DNA of 64,000 nucleotides, taken from Helicobacteraceae bacterium. GTDB lineage: Bacteria; Campylobacterota; Campylobacteria; Campylobacterales; Sulfurimonadaceae. This document shows, in pieces, positions 46,555-55,655 of this stretch; position 1 is the first letter of the stretch, and every line of letters starts with the position of its first letter. The notes beneath the pieces are model-generated. The model was given only the letters and a program-made list of their open reading frames with translations. It searched no databases and was not told where the DNA came from. The stretch covers positions 26,936-90,935 of the forward strand of contig JALVUF010000046.1 in NCBI GenBank assembly GCA_027023805.1. Reading direction: 5' to 3'. The translations under genes were made by a program, and so were the position numbers.

Positions 46555-46857
46555 TTAATCTAAGGTAATCCAATTTGGTAGAGCTTTATGGCTGTGACTC
46601 TCATCATAAATCTTACAGCCTTTTGACATTAAATATTTAACTATTTTAATATGCCCGTAAAATGCGGCATTACTTATTGGTGAGTCGCCGCTACTATTTT
46701 TATAGTTCACATTAGCACCCCGGGCAACTAATTTTTTTACTTTTGCCATATTGCCCTGTTTTGCCGCTAGCATCAGCTCAGTATTTATGTCTGCTAAAAG
46801 TAAAGTACTAAAACCAACAGATAATATTAATATTTTTTGTATAAACGATACATGCAT
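46555..46857 (-). CDS. Exported short ankyrin-repeat protein (100 aa)
   Basis: A signal peptide (MHVSFIQKILILSVGFSTLLLA) precedes about two ankyrin repeats (NTELMLAAKQGNMAKVKKLVARGANVNYKNSSGDSPISNAAFYGHIKIVKYLMSKG) and a short unrelated tail. The frame opens at 46899, inside the previous gene, but the ATG at 46857 after GAGG is chosen. It is 22 bases behind a longer ankyrin gene of the same layout, so it may be a partial duplicate. Role probably protein binding in the periplasm; partner unknown. Confidence 0.7.
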   Translation of the reverse strand: MHVSFIQKILILSVGFSTLLLADINTELMLAAKQGNMAKVKKLVARGANVNYKNSSGDSPISNAAFYGHIKIVKYLMSKGCKIYDESHSHKALPNWITLD

Positions 46858-46879
46858 TACATTTATCCTCTTATATAAA

Positions 46880-47524
46880 TTATCGTAAAATCGCACCATG
46901 GCGTCTTAGGTAGCGTGCAGTTAACCCGTTACCTGCATCTTTTGCAAATTTTAGAGCGGTATGCCCATGCCGGTTTCTAATATTTAAATATGCGCCTTTA
47001 GAAATAAGAAACTCAACTATATCCAAATTACCTGTCACCGATGCGTAATCCAAGGCGGTTTTATAATGTTTATCTCGCCAATTTACATTAGCACCCTTGG
47101 CTATCAACAGCTTTACGATTTTTAAATTACCGCCTGCGCTGGCAAAATCAAGAGCCGTCTGACCGTATATATCTTTAATATGTATATTTGCACCATGTGA
47201 TAAAAGATATCTGACGATACTGTAATCTCCTATAAAAGCTGCATTGTCAAGCGCGGTATCGCCATGAGCATTGCGTATATTAACATATGCCCCATGACTT
47301 ATCAGCAGTTTTACCGTCTTTAAACTACCGCTATATGCCGCATTAACTAATGGACTTTCACCATATCTATCTCTTATATTAACATTAGCGCCTTTTTTGA
47401 TTAATACAGATGATAATAGATAATTACCATTTATAGCAGCACCTATCAATCTGGCATCAATATTTGCATATACGGCAGTAGCACCGACTAACAATAAAAA
47501 AACAAAATATTTTATAAAATGCAT
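46880..47524 (-). CDS. Exported ankyrin-repeat protein (214 aa)
   Basis: A signal peptide (MHFIKYFVFLLLVGATAVYA) is followed by six ankyrin repeats of ~33 residues that fill the rest of the chain, each with the consensus G-x-TALDxAA-x2-G-x3-IVKLLIxKGANVN. It should be a rigid periplasmic protein-binding scaffold. Similar small exported ankyrin proteins occur beside catalases or peroxidases in some bacteria, but none is adjacent here. Followed by a shorter relative on the same strand. Confidence 0.82.
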   Translation of the reverse strand: MHFIKYFVFLLLVGATAVYANIDARLIGAAINGNYLLSSVLIKKGANVNIRDRYGESPLVNAAYSGSLKTVKLLISHGAYVNIRNAHGDTALDNAAFIGDYSIVRYLLSHGANIHIKDIYGQTALDFASAGGNLKIVKLLIAKGANVNWRDKHYKTALDYASVTGNLDIVEFLISKGAYLNIRNRHGHTALKFAKDAGNGLTARYLRRHGAILR

Positions 47525-47590
47525 ACTTCTTACTTTTTAGGGCAATATTTACGGCTTGTCAATTGTATAATATATGTAATTTATAAGCCC

Positions 47591-47920
47591 TTAAAGCATA
47601 CCTAATTGCAATTTAGCATCATCACTCATGTTTTCTTGAGACCATGGCGGTTCAAAGACAAGATTTGGATCTATAGTTAAATTTGGTTCATCTTCAATCA
47701 GTGAACCTATATTTCGTACTTGATCTACTATACTCTCACTAACGGGACAAGTGGCAGATGTTAGCGTCATGGTTACAATACATGTTGTCTTATCTTCAAC
47801 CTTTCCACAATCTATGCTATAAATAAGGCCCAAATCATATAGATTTACAGGAATTTCTGGATCGTAAATTTCTTTTAGTTTTTCAATAATTTTTTCTTTT
47901 AAACTATCATAAGATTTCAT
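47591..47920 (-). CDS. sufT: DUF59/MIP18-family Fe-S assembly protein (SufT-like)
   Basis: This 109-residue protein has the family core EKLKEIYDPEIPVNLYDLGLIYSIDC and the Cys-containing TLTSATCPVSESIVDQV. Relatives help Fe-S cluster delivery (SufT, PaaD). It is the last gene of sufB-sufC-sufD-sufE-DUF59, following the sufE stop without a gap (TAAATG), with GGGG as ribosome site. The name is by context. Confidence 0.85.
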   Translation of the reverse strand: MKSYDSLKEKIIEKLKEIYDPEIPVNLYDLGLIYSIDCGKVEDKTTCIVTMTLTSATCPVSESIVDQVRNIGSLIEDEPNLTIDPNLVFEPPWSQENMSDDAKLQLGML

Positions 47921-48337
47921 TTATAACCCCTTACATTGATTTGCATATGTATAAATAAGGTTTAAAAAAGCTTCCAAACCCTGTTGTCTGACTGGACTTA
48001 AAAGCTCCATAATACCCATATCTAAAAGCTTTTTAGTATTAAAATTTAAAATTTCTTGAGGTGTTCGGTTATTAAAAATAGCCAATAGCATAACCAACAT
48101 GCCTTTTGCTATGATTGAATCACCCTCGGCTTCTAAAATAATTTTGCCATCTTTAAACTCTTTATGCAACCAAGCTAAAGATGAACAACCTTTGACTATA
48201 TTGTCATCTGTTTTATACGCTTTATCTAGTACGTGCCCCTCTTTAGCATAGTCTAGAATATATTCCATTTTACTGTCTTTATCAGCAAAAAGTTCTAAAT
48301 CCTCTTTGTATTGCTTTACTTGCTCATCCATCGTCAT
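47921..48337 (-). CDS. sufE: SufE-family sulfur acceptor
   Basis: This 138-residue protein takes persulfide sulfur from a cysteine desulfurase and passes it to SufB. The acceptor Cys lies in IVKGCSSLAWLHKEF, and the C-terminal helix region LLDMGIMELLSPVRQQGLEAFLNLIY is conserved. The ATG with AGGAAA at proper spacing is used. The expected partner SufS is not encoded in the window, so the sulfur donor must come from elsewhere, for example a NifS/IscS-type enzyme. Confidence 0.88.
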   Translation of the reverse strand: MTMDEQVKQYKEDLELFADKDSKMEYILDYAKEGHVLDKAYKTDDNIVKGCSSLAWLHKEFKDGKIILEAEGDSIIAKGMLVMLLAIFNNRTPQEILNFNTKKLLDMGIMELLSPVRQQGLEAFLNLIYTYANQCKGL

Positions 48338-48364
48338 GTTATTTCCTTGTATATATTGATTTGA

Positions 48365-49504
48365 TTAACTATAATAAGATGCTTCAAAACTTGCATATAT
48401 TCTTGATGCATCCTCTTTATTGCCGATAGTCCCAATAAAATTATTTGCAAAAGCCAACACAATTATTTTTTGTGCTTCTTGTAACGAAATTCCTCGTGAG
48501 CGTAAATAAAACAGTGCATTTTCATCTAACTGACCTATAGTAGAACCATGCGAAGCCTCTAACTCATCTGTATATATTTCAAGCTGAGGCTTTGCATACA
48601 TTGATGCTTTTTCTCCCAGCAGTATTGCCTGAGAATTTTGTTTTGCATCAGAATACTTTGCGTCATGTCCTACGCGTATCTTGCCGTCAAATATACCGTT
48701 TGCACTATCTTTTAAAATCGTGCGAACGTCTTGTACGCTTTTGGCATATGGTTTATTATGATTGATAAATAGCACATTTCCCCGTCTTGCATTTTTTAAA
48801 GCAAGTAGCAGGTGAACTGCATCAACCCATGAATGCTCATCTAAATCTACTTCATAAAGATGCAATGCCACTCCACTGCCAAAATCAAAAGTTTTTAGCT
48901 CCAGCGCGCCCTGTTTTGCAATGTCATAATAATGCGAACCAATCACCACAGATTGCGCATCAGAGCAATTTTCATTACGTATCCAACTCATTGTACTATC
49001 TCTAGCTACCAATGCGTCGATACCATACAACAGTAAACTATCTTGTGTACCATCAGTAAAAAAACTCTCAAAAATTTCTACCTTACTGTTGCTAGCGGTT
49101 TTCACGCAAAGTCTATATGGTAAAAATGTATTGCTAAGTGTAAAATGATGTTCTATATCAAAATGAATATCATCTGCTATCTCAATACAAATCACCTCCG
49201 AACAAGCAGCATGTGAAAGATAATAAAGTACATCAAAATGATTACTATTTAACTTGTAATCTTTAATAAAATTAATCTTAACGCCTGCTGGATACTCCTG
49301 GACGGCTCCATTGTTTATAATAAGCTTTAAACCTTGTTTAGGTTTTTGCTCATTAACACTTGCTAGATTATATTCTTTTGCAAGTATAGGCTTGATTGCA
49401 AAGTGTCTGTACTGCTCAGTTTTATTGCCGGGCAACCCTAGCTTGCTAAGGCGATTAGACAAAGGATGCTTACTACTAATAATATCAAGAGTAATCGGTC
49501 GCAT
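48365..49504 (-). CDS. sufD: Fe-S scaffold subunit SufD
   Basis: This 379-residue beta-helix protein forms the SufBC2D scaffold. The conserved end YAKPQLEIYTDELEASHGSTIGQLDENALFYLRSRGISLQEAQKI shows the essential His region of SufD. The N-terminal half is divergent, as usual. The ATG follows the sufC stop directly (TAAATG). The order sufB-sufC-sufD is standard. Confidence 0.93.
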   Translation of the reverse strand: MRPITLDIISSKHPLSNRLSKLGLPGNKTEQYRHFAIKPILAKEYNLASVNEQKPKQGLKLIINNGAVQEYPAGVKINFIKDYKLNSNHFDVLYYLSHAACSEVICIEIADDIHFDIEHHFTLSNTFLPYRLCVKTASNSKVEIFESFFTDGTQDSLLLYGIDALVARDSTMSWIRNENCSDAQSVVIGSHYYDIAKQGALELKTFDFGSGVALHLYEVDLDEHSWVDAVHLLLALKNARRGNVLFINHNKPYAKSVQDVRTILKDSANGIFDGKIRVGHDAKYSDAKQNSQAILLGEKASMYAKPQLEIYTDELEASHGSTIGQLDENALFYLRSRGISLQEAQKIIVLAFANNFIGTIGNKEDASRIYASFEASYYS

Positions 49505-50251
49505 TTACAGATCCTTTTGGATTGCTTCATATCCTTGTGCTTCAAGTGTTTTAACTAGTTCTGCCCCACCGGTTTTTACAATCTGGCCATCTTGAAGAAC
49601 ATGTATAAAATCAGGATTGATATAGTCTAAAATACGACTATAGTGAGTTATAACCAAGAATGTTCTCTCATCATTTTTCATACGGTTAATACCTTCAGAA
49701 ACAGCCCTTAGAGCATCAATATCCAGTCCTGAGTCAATCTCATCTAGTATGATTACGTCCGGCTGTAGTATCTCCATCTGTAAAATTTCATTACGCTTTT
49801 TTTCACCGCCTGAAAAACCGTCATTTAAAGAGCGTGAGATTAATTCCGGTTTCATACCAAGTTGTTCTGCTTTTTTTCTCATGAGCTTTAAAAACTGAGC
49901 GGCATTTGTTTCCTTTTTACCCTCATGTTTCTCTTTTTCATTTAGTGCAGTGCGTAAAAAATAGGCATTATTTACACCGGGGATTTCAATAGGATTTTGA
50001 AAACTTAAAAAAATACCGTCCAATGCTCTTTCTTCCGGTGTCATATTTAAAATATTTTTATCTTTATATACTATTTCACCCTCAGTAACCTCAACATCAA
50101 AATGACCCACTATCGCTTTTGACAAAGTTGATTTACCGGCACCGTTTGGTCCCATAATCGCGTGAACCTTACCTTTTTGTAGCTTAAGGTTTAATCCTTT
50201 TAAAATAGATTTTTCACCAATCTTTGCATGTAAATTCTTTATATCCATCAT
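49505..50251 (-). CDS. sufC: Fe-S assembly ATPase SufC
   Basis: This 248-residue ABC-type ATPase powers the SufBCD scaffold in the cytosol. Walker A is [15 protein letters not shown]; the signature region is [19 protein letters not shown], the SufC-type variant; Walker B is [22 protein letters not shown], and the His switch is VITHYSRIL. Its first ATG overlaps the sufB stop (ATGA); a second ATG directly follows and could equally be used. Confidence 0.96.
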   Translation of the reverse strand: MMDIKNLHAKIGEKSILKGLNLKLQKGKVHAIMGPNGAGKSTLSKAIVGHFDVEVTEGEIVYKDKNILNMTPEERALDGIFLSFQNPIEIPGVNNAYFLRTALNEKEKHEGKKETNAAQFLKLMRKKAEQLGMKPELISRSLNDGFSGGEKKRNEILQMEILQPDVIILDEIDSGLDIDALRAVSEGINRMKNDERTFLVITHYSRILDYINPDFIHVLQDGQIVKTGGAELVKTLEAQGYEAIQKDL

Positions 50252-51681
50252 CCTACACTTCCTTCTAATGTTAAATTTAACAACTCTTTTGCTTCAACCG
50301 CGAACTCCATAGGTAACTGTGCAAAAACCCCCTTACAAAATCCGTGCACTATCATTGAAACCGCATTTTCTTCATTTATACCGCGCTGTCTTAAGTAAAA
50401 CAACTGCTCATCGCTAATTTTTGACGTAGTAGCTTCATGCTCAATTTGACCTGCTTGATTTTGAGAATCCAAATATGGAAAAGTGTGAGCCCCGCACTCA
50501 GAACCAATCAGTAAACTATCGCATTCGCTATAATTTCGTGCACCAGATGCATTAGAGCCTATTTTGACTAAACCACGGTAAGTATTTTGACCCTTCATGG
50601 CGGAAATACCTTTAGATATAATAGTTGAGCGTGTATTTTTACCAAGATGAATCATTTTGGTGCCTGTATCTGCTTGTTGTGCTCTTGAAGTAACGGCAAC
50701 GGAGTAAAATTCTCCGACAGAACCATCGCCCCTTAAGATACAGCTTGGATATTTCCATGTAATTGCCGAGCCGGTTTCAACCTGCGTCCATGAAATCTTA
50801 GAGTTATCTCCATCGCACAAACCACGTTTTGTAACTAGATTGTAAATACCGCCTTTACCTTCATCATCACCGGGATACCAATTTTGTATAGTCGAGTATT
50901 TTATTTCAGCATCTTTTTTGGCTATCAATTCAACAACTGCGGCGTGGAGCTGATTATCATCTCTTTGCGGAGCTGAACAACCCTCGTTGTATGAAACATA
51001 ACTTCCCTCATCCGCAATGATTAAGGTACGTTCAAACTGACCTGTATTTTTAGCATTGATACGAAAATATGTTGAAAGCTCCATAGGGCATCGAACATTT
51101 TTTGGTATATATACAAAAGTACCGTCTGTAAAAACAGCTGCATTTAATGCTGCATAAAAGTTATCGGTCATTGGCACGACAGAAAACATATATTCTTGTA
51201 TCAACTCCGGATGATCTCTCATAGCTTCAGAGATTGAGCAAAAAATAATACCTTTTTCTTGTAATGTCTCTGAATATGTTGTTTTAACAGATACCGAATC
51301 AAAAACAGCATCAACTGCAATACCTTCAAGCATTTTTTGCTCTTGGATAGGAATACCTAATTTCTCATAAGCCTCTAATATCTTATCATCCACCTCATCT
51401 AAACTGTTTGGTGCTTTTTTTGGAGCCGAAAAATATGAAATACTCTGATAATCAACGGGCTTATAATTCAGATGCGCCCACTTAGGCTCTTTCATAGCTT
51501 CCCATTTATGCAAAGCCTTTATCCGCAAATCAGTCATCCAGGATGGCTCATTTTTTTTGGTTGAGATAAACCTGAGAACATCTTCGTTTAGACCGGGAGG
51601 CACCGTATCTGCTTCTATGTCCACAGAAAATCCCAATTGATAATCTTGTGAAAGAATTTTGTCAACATGATTTTGTGCCAT
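50248..51681 (-). CDS. sufB: Fe-S scaffold subunit SufB
   Basis: This 477-residue beta-helix protein carries the nascent cluster. Seen are [61 protein letters not shown] and the [21 protein letters not shown] region with the Cys residue corresponding to the essential one of E. coli SufB, then [27 protein letters not shown] site precedes the ATG. A TATAAT and an unusual palindrome lie upstream. First gene of the five-gene operon. Confidence 0.97.
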   Translation of the reverse strand: MAQNHVDKILSQDYQLGFSVDIEADTVPPGLNEDVLRFISTKKNEPSWMTDLRIKALHKWEAMKEPKWAHLNYKPVDYQSISYFSAPKKAPNSLDEVDDKILEAYEKLGIPIQEQKMLEGIAVDAVFDSVSVKTTYSETLQEKGIIFCSISEAMRDHPELIQEYMFSVVPMTDNFYAALNAAVFTDGTFVYIPKNVRCPMELSTYFRINAKNTGQFERTLIIADEGSYVSYNEGCSAPQRDDNQLHAAVVELIAKKDAEIKYSTIQNWYPGDDEGKGGIYNLVTKRGLCDGDNSKISWTQVETGSAITWKYPSCILRGDGSVGEFYSVAVTSRAQQADTGTKMIHLGKNTRSTIISKGISAMKGQNTYRGLVKIGSNASGARNYSECDSLLIGSECGAHTFPYLDSQNQAGQIEHEATTSKISDEQLFYLRQRGINEENAVSMIVHGFCKGVFAQLPMEFAVEAKELLNLTLEGSVG

Positions 51682-51712
51682 GAAAACTCCTTTAATATCT
51701 TTTATACAGTGT

Positions 51713-51718
51713 ATTATA
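51713..51718 (-). promoter_or_regulatory. -10 box of the suf operon
   Basis: Minus-strand TATAAT about 32 bases before the sufB ATG; no clear -35. The palindrome 51747-51760 lies 29 bases further upstream. Confidence 0.45.
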
Positions 51719-51740
51719 GAACAAATAGGACAAAAATTAT

Positions 51741-51772
51741 CTTAATTAACAATATTGTTATTATAAATTAAG
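51741..51772. promoter_or_regulatory. Nested palindrome upstream of sufB (candidate operator)
   Basis: TAACAATATTGTTA (51747-51760) is a perfect 14-bp palindrome, itself flanked by CTTAATT (51741-51747) and AATTAAG (51766-51772). It lies directly after the amrA stop and about 30-60 bases upstream of the suf -10 box. A dyad of this kind could bind an Rrf2-, Fur- or other dimeric regulator; no T-run suggests termination. Confidence 0.4.
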
Positions 51773-51773
51773 T

Positions 51774-52337
51774 CTATATATTATCAAACCTGTCTTTTAT
51801 AGCATCTACTTGATATGTATAAATTTCCGGATGCTCTTGATAGACAGTTGGATTTGTACCTGCTTTGTAGCTTAAATGTTCTAAAAATTCTTTAGGTGTT
51901 TTTAACTGTTCCCATACCTGAGGTAAAAACGTGCCCTGATATTGACCAAAACTTAAAATCAATCCATCTTTGTAAGGTTTTATTTTATCGGCCAAATCAT
52001 TAAAATCACGATATTGCAAGTATTGCGGGTCGGATAATAGTGATACCTCTAATGTTAAATGATTTAATTCCTCTTTTGTAACAGGAGCAAAACGAGGATC
52101 TTTAGATGCCGCAGCAATTGCATTTTTATATATATCTTCAAACAACGGTCGTCTGGCAATAATAGATCCTATACATCCACGAAGACTACTGTCATATTGC
52201 AATGTTACAAATGAAGCCCCGTTGCGGCTCAAATATTGATATGTCTTTAAGATTGATGCTTTATCAATCTTATATTCTATATGCAAATGTTGTAGAATTG
52301 CATATTTGGCGACTTGAAGCAAAATTCTATCTAACAT
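51774..52337 (-). CDS. amrA: AMMECR1-domain protein (AmmeMemoRadiSam system protein A)
   Basis: This 187-residue protein has the AMMECR1 fold, with the hallmark RGCIGSI (in LQYDSSLRGCIGSIIARRPL), then AAAASKDPRFAPVTKEELNHLTLEVSLLSDPQ and a C-terminal FLPQVWEQLKTPKEFLEHLSYKAG. The family is linked to the partly known AmmeMemoRadiSam system, together with a Memo-like protein and a radical SAM enzyme. Those partners are not next to it here. The GAGGAG ribosome site supports the start. Confidence 0.88.
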   Translation of the reverse strand: MLDRILLQVAKYAILQHLHIEYKIDKASILKTYQYLSRNGASFVTLQYDSSLRGCIGSIIARRPLFEDIYKNAIAAASKDPRFAPVTKEELNHLTLEVSLLSDPQYLQYRDFNDLADKIKPYKDGLILSFGQYQGTFLPQVWEQLKTPKEFLEHLSYKAGTNPTVYQEHPEIYTYQVDAIKDRFDNI

Positions 52338-52383
52338 AATATACTCCTCAATACATATAGAGTATATTATACTACAAACTGTA

Positions 52384-53736
52384 TCAATTACCGTTATTGC
52401 TTTGTGTTTGGTTAATAATTTTTTTTGCTTTTTTTAAGACATTGGTAATGTTGGTTTTAATCCAGCCGCCGTCAAGCCATTCAAACGGATTAACAGCATT
52501 TCCTTGTATATAAACTCCAAAATGTAAATGAGGGCCAAAAGCATCGCCTGTAGCTCCCGCTCTTGCTACCGCTTCTGCTCTATGCACTAAAGCGCCCTTA
52601 GATACGAGATAAGAAGACAAGTGGGCAAAAAGCGTGTATAGACCAAATTTATGGTTAATAATCAGCACATTTCCATATAAATCCAACCATCTTTTTGTTG
52701 TTATCTTGCCGCTGTTGCTGGCATATACTTTTGAATGCGCGTAGCGGGCTATATCTATACCTTGATGATATGACTGAGAAATTAATTTATGATTGTAATA
52801 ATACATTCTATGTTCTGCAAAATACGCTTCCAATGCAGAACCGGGCAACGGTTTAAAACCATGCATATTAAAAGAACTAATCATATTTTTACTTGTTTTA
52901 CTAGTTAGCTTGCTAATTTCATCATTATCTTTTACGCGTAAAACACTGTTTGCTTTAGCAAATATAGCTCCCGGTTCACTAGGAGCGCTAATTCCTGCAC
53001 GTCTTAAAAGGCTGACAACCTTTGATAAGATATAAGCCTTAGGTACTTTAACGATAGTCGTTTTATACTTATAGCTCTTCCAATAAAGCGGTACTTGAGC
53101 TTGTGAGATGTTACCCGCGTTATCTGTTGCTACTACCTCTGCGTTAAAAGTTTTATTGCCAAAAGGCCATGCAATTAGTGAAGCGTAGTAACCTTTTTTA
53201 TAAAAAGGAGTTAAGTGAAACTTATATTTATTATTTACTAAAATATATGCGCTTTTTAAATTTTTATCACTTATCTGAACCACGGCAACAGCACTTCCGC
53301 CATTTCCTATCGCATAAGAGTTATCTACCACCGAAACCATTGGCGGAGTAGTATCAACTTGTAATGGTATGCGCATAAACGTTTTGTTGCCTGCGAAAAA
53401 ATGCCATTTAGAGTTATCGCTTACCGTTATGTTTAAAACTATTTGTCCATTTGGCAGGGAGGAAGGCAATTTGACATCTACATTTACAACATCCTTAACA
53501 GGGTTCACATCTGATTTAGCAAGCACAATAGTTTGTCCATTAGTTGTTATAGTCACTTTATATTTTTTAATACCCGTTTTATCTATAAAAGTAATTTTGA
53601 CTGGCTTTATTAGATTTGTAAACTTACCTGAATTGATAATGATTTTTGGAGGTGTTCTACTAAAAGATGGGGAAAAATAAATAAATCCAATAGCGCCGAA
53701 AAACATAAGAACGACAAAAGACCATACTGCTCTCAT
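52384..53736 (-). CDS. Membrane-anchored M23-family metallopeptidase (peptidoglycan endopeptidase)
   Basis: This 450-residue protein has an N-terminal helix (AVWSFVVLMFFGAIGFIYF), several beta-sandwich, Ig-like segments (about 40-240), and a C-terminal lysostaphin-type domain with the zinc ligands in HQGIDIARYAHSKVYA and GPHLHFGVYIQG. It probably cuts peptide bridges of the cell wall in the periplasm; in Helicobacter and Campylobacter such enzymes (Csd1/Csd2, Pgp3) shape the helical cell. The frame opens at 53778 but the ATG at 53736 after AAAGG is chosen. Confidence 0.87.
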   Translation of the reverse strand: MRAVWSFVVLMFFGAIGFIYFSPSFSRTPPKIIINSGKFTNLIKPVKITFIDKTGIKKYKVTITTNGQTIVLAKSDVNPVKDVVNVDVKLPSSLPNGQIVLNITVSDNSKWHFFAGNKTFMRIPLQVDTTPPMVSVVDNSYAIGNGGSAVAVVQISDKNLKSAYILVNNKYKFHLTPFYKKGYYASLIAWPFGNKTFNAEVVATDNAGNISQAQVPLYWKSYKYKTTIVKVPKAYILSKVVSLLRRAGISAPSEPGAIFAKANSVLRVKDNDEISKLTSKTSKNMISSFNMHGFKPLPGSALEAYFAEHRMYYYNHKLISQSYHQGIDIARYAHSKVYASNSGKITTKRWLDLYGNVLIINHKFGLYTLFAHLSSYLVSKGALVHRAEAVARAGATGDAFGPHLHFGVYIQGNAVNPFEWLDGGWIKTNITNVLKKAKKIINQTQSNNGN

Positions 53737-53819
53737 TAATATACCTTTGTATGAAAAATTAAAGCAGTATAGTATCACAAAATATTAACGATTTGCTAAC
53801 AACTAAAACAAAGTTTCAC

Positions 53820-54170
<351 letters not shown>

Positions 54171-55466
54171 TTATAAGTTAAATGCACGTTCACCGTGAAT
54201 TGTTTCATCTAGACCCATCTCTTCTATCTCAGTACTTACGCGTCCACCGCCTGTAATTGCCGATGCTATCAAGTAAACTACAATGGTTCCAATTAGTGTA
54301 TAAATAGCAACTATGCCTGCTGATTCTATCTGAACCCATATCTGTCCTAATCTATCATTATGATCTTTTAAAGGACCATCCCATAATAACGCCTTATCAT
54401 TAAGAGCAAAAATACCTGTAGCAATAGCTCCCCAGAGTCCGCCTAAAAAGTGAATACCAAAAGCATCCAAACTATCGTCATATCCAAATATCTTCTTAAG
54501 GGTAGCGACACCAAAATAACCCACAACCGAGCCGCCCATTCCAATAGCAAAGGCACCGCCTACTCCAACAAAACCTGCAGCAGGAGTAATAGCTACCAAT
54601 CCTGCAACCACGCCACTAGCCGCACCTAACAGCGTAGGTTTTTTGTAAACAATCCATTCGATAACAATCCATGTAACAGCCGCTGCCGCCGTTGCTATCG
54701 TGGTTGTTAGTGCCGCTAAGCCGGCGATAAAGTTTGCACCAAATGCAGAACCGGCATTAAAGCCGTACCAGCCAAACCAAAGCAAAGCTGCTCCAAGGGC
54801 TGTCAGCATAACGCTCATAGGCTTCATAGCAATCATTGGATACCCTTTTCTTTTACCTAAAAAGTATGCAAGCACCAATCCGGCAAGTCCGCCATTCATA
54901 TGAACAACCGTACCACCGGCAAAATCAAGAGCACCAAGTTTCATTAAATATCCTCCGCCCCACACCATATGAGCAATCGGACCATATACTACAGGCACCC
55001 ATATAGCTGCAAAAATAACCCAAGTGGAGAATTTCATGCGATCAATAATAGAACCGCTCGCAATTGCTACGGTAATAGCGGCAAATGTGCCTTGAAAAAA
55101 TACAAATACATAAGTGGGATAAGTCCCGCTAAGCTGATTCCACTTAATCCCGTTTAAAAAGATATTAGTAAATCCGCCATAAAAATTATTAATCCCGCCT
55201 GCAGAAGTTCCAAATGCTATAGAATAGCCTACGATAATCCATACTATAAATGCGATAGAAAAACCTACATACACCATAGAATATGTATTTAACATATTTT
55301 TAGTACGCGTCATACCTCCATAAAACAGTGCAAGACCTGCAGGTGTCATCAGCAAAACAAGCGCACTTGCCATTATCATCCATGCCGTATCACCCGTATT
55401 TAACTTATCACTTGCAAGTGCAAGTGAAGGTAAAAACAGTAAAACTGCTAAGAACCATCTTTTCAT
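54171..55466 (-). CDS. amtB: Ammonium transporter AmtB
   Basis: This 431-residue trimeric ammonium channel has a signal sequence (about 20 residues, ending LALAS) and 11 membrane helices. The pore twin His residues are in VVHMNGGLAGL and GIHFLGGLWGA; DFAGGTVVH and the Phe-gate region are conserved. The C-terminal tail binds PII. The frame opens with TTG at 55469, but the ATG at 55466, seven bases from AAGGAG, is preferred. Upstream lie a 6-bp hairpin and a TACAAT. Confidence 0.96.
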   Translation of the reverse strand: MKRWFLAVLLFLPSLALASDKLNTGDTAWMIMASALVLLMTPAGLALFYGGMTRTKNMLNTYSMVYVGFSIAFIVWIIVGYSIAFGTSAGGINNFYGGFTNIFLNGIKWNQLSGTYPTYVFVFFQGTFAAITVAIASGSIIDRMKFSTWVIFAAIWVPVVYGPIAHMVWGGGYLMKLGALDFAGGTVVHMNGGLAGLVLAYFLGKRKGYPMIAMKPMSVMLTALGAALLWFGWYGFNAGSAFGANFIAGLAALTTTIATAAAAVTWIVIEWIVYKKPTLLGAASGVVAGLVAITPAAGFVGVGGAFAIGMGGSVVGYFGVATLKKIFGYDDSLDAFGIHFLGGLWGAIATGIFALNDKALLWDGPLKDHNDRLGQIWVQIESAGIVAIYTLIGTIVVYLIASAITGGGRVSTEIEEMGLDETIHGERAFNL

Positions 55467-55481
55467 CAATCTCTCCTTGGT

Positions 55482-55501
55482 TGCTCAAATATAAATGAGC
55501 A
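55482..55501 (-). other. Hairpin in the amtB leader
   Basis: TGCTCA and TGAGCA form a 6-bp stem around an 8-nt A/T loop, between the predicted amtB start point and its ribosome site. It could modulate amtB translation, but it does not cover the AAGGAG. Confidence 0.35.
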
Positions 55502-55517
55502 GAATGTTTCAAGCGAT

Positions 55518-55523
55518 ATTGTA
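55518..55523 (-). promoter_or_regulatory. Candidate -10 box of amtB-glnK
   Basis: Minus-strand TACAAT, about 52 bases before the amtB ATG. No -35 match and no sigma-54 (GG...GC) motif found in this gap, so nitrogen control through NtrC is not supported by what I see. Confidence 0.35.
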
Positions 55524-55655
55524 GCATTTAAGAAAAGAGGATAATCGGTTTTAATGATTAAATTTTAATCAACACAAAGTAATTGCCTGTTAATGATTTT
55601 TCTAAGACAACTTATGCTAAAATGCAAATAAAATTATTCTGCATAGGTAAGATTG

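Noticed and set aside
47525..47590. TTGACA-like and TATAAT-like pieces in the gap after the DUF59 gene
   Set aside because: Order and spacing do not make a promoter for the ankyrin gene on its strand.
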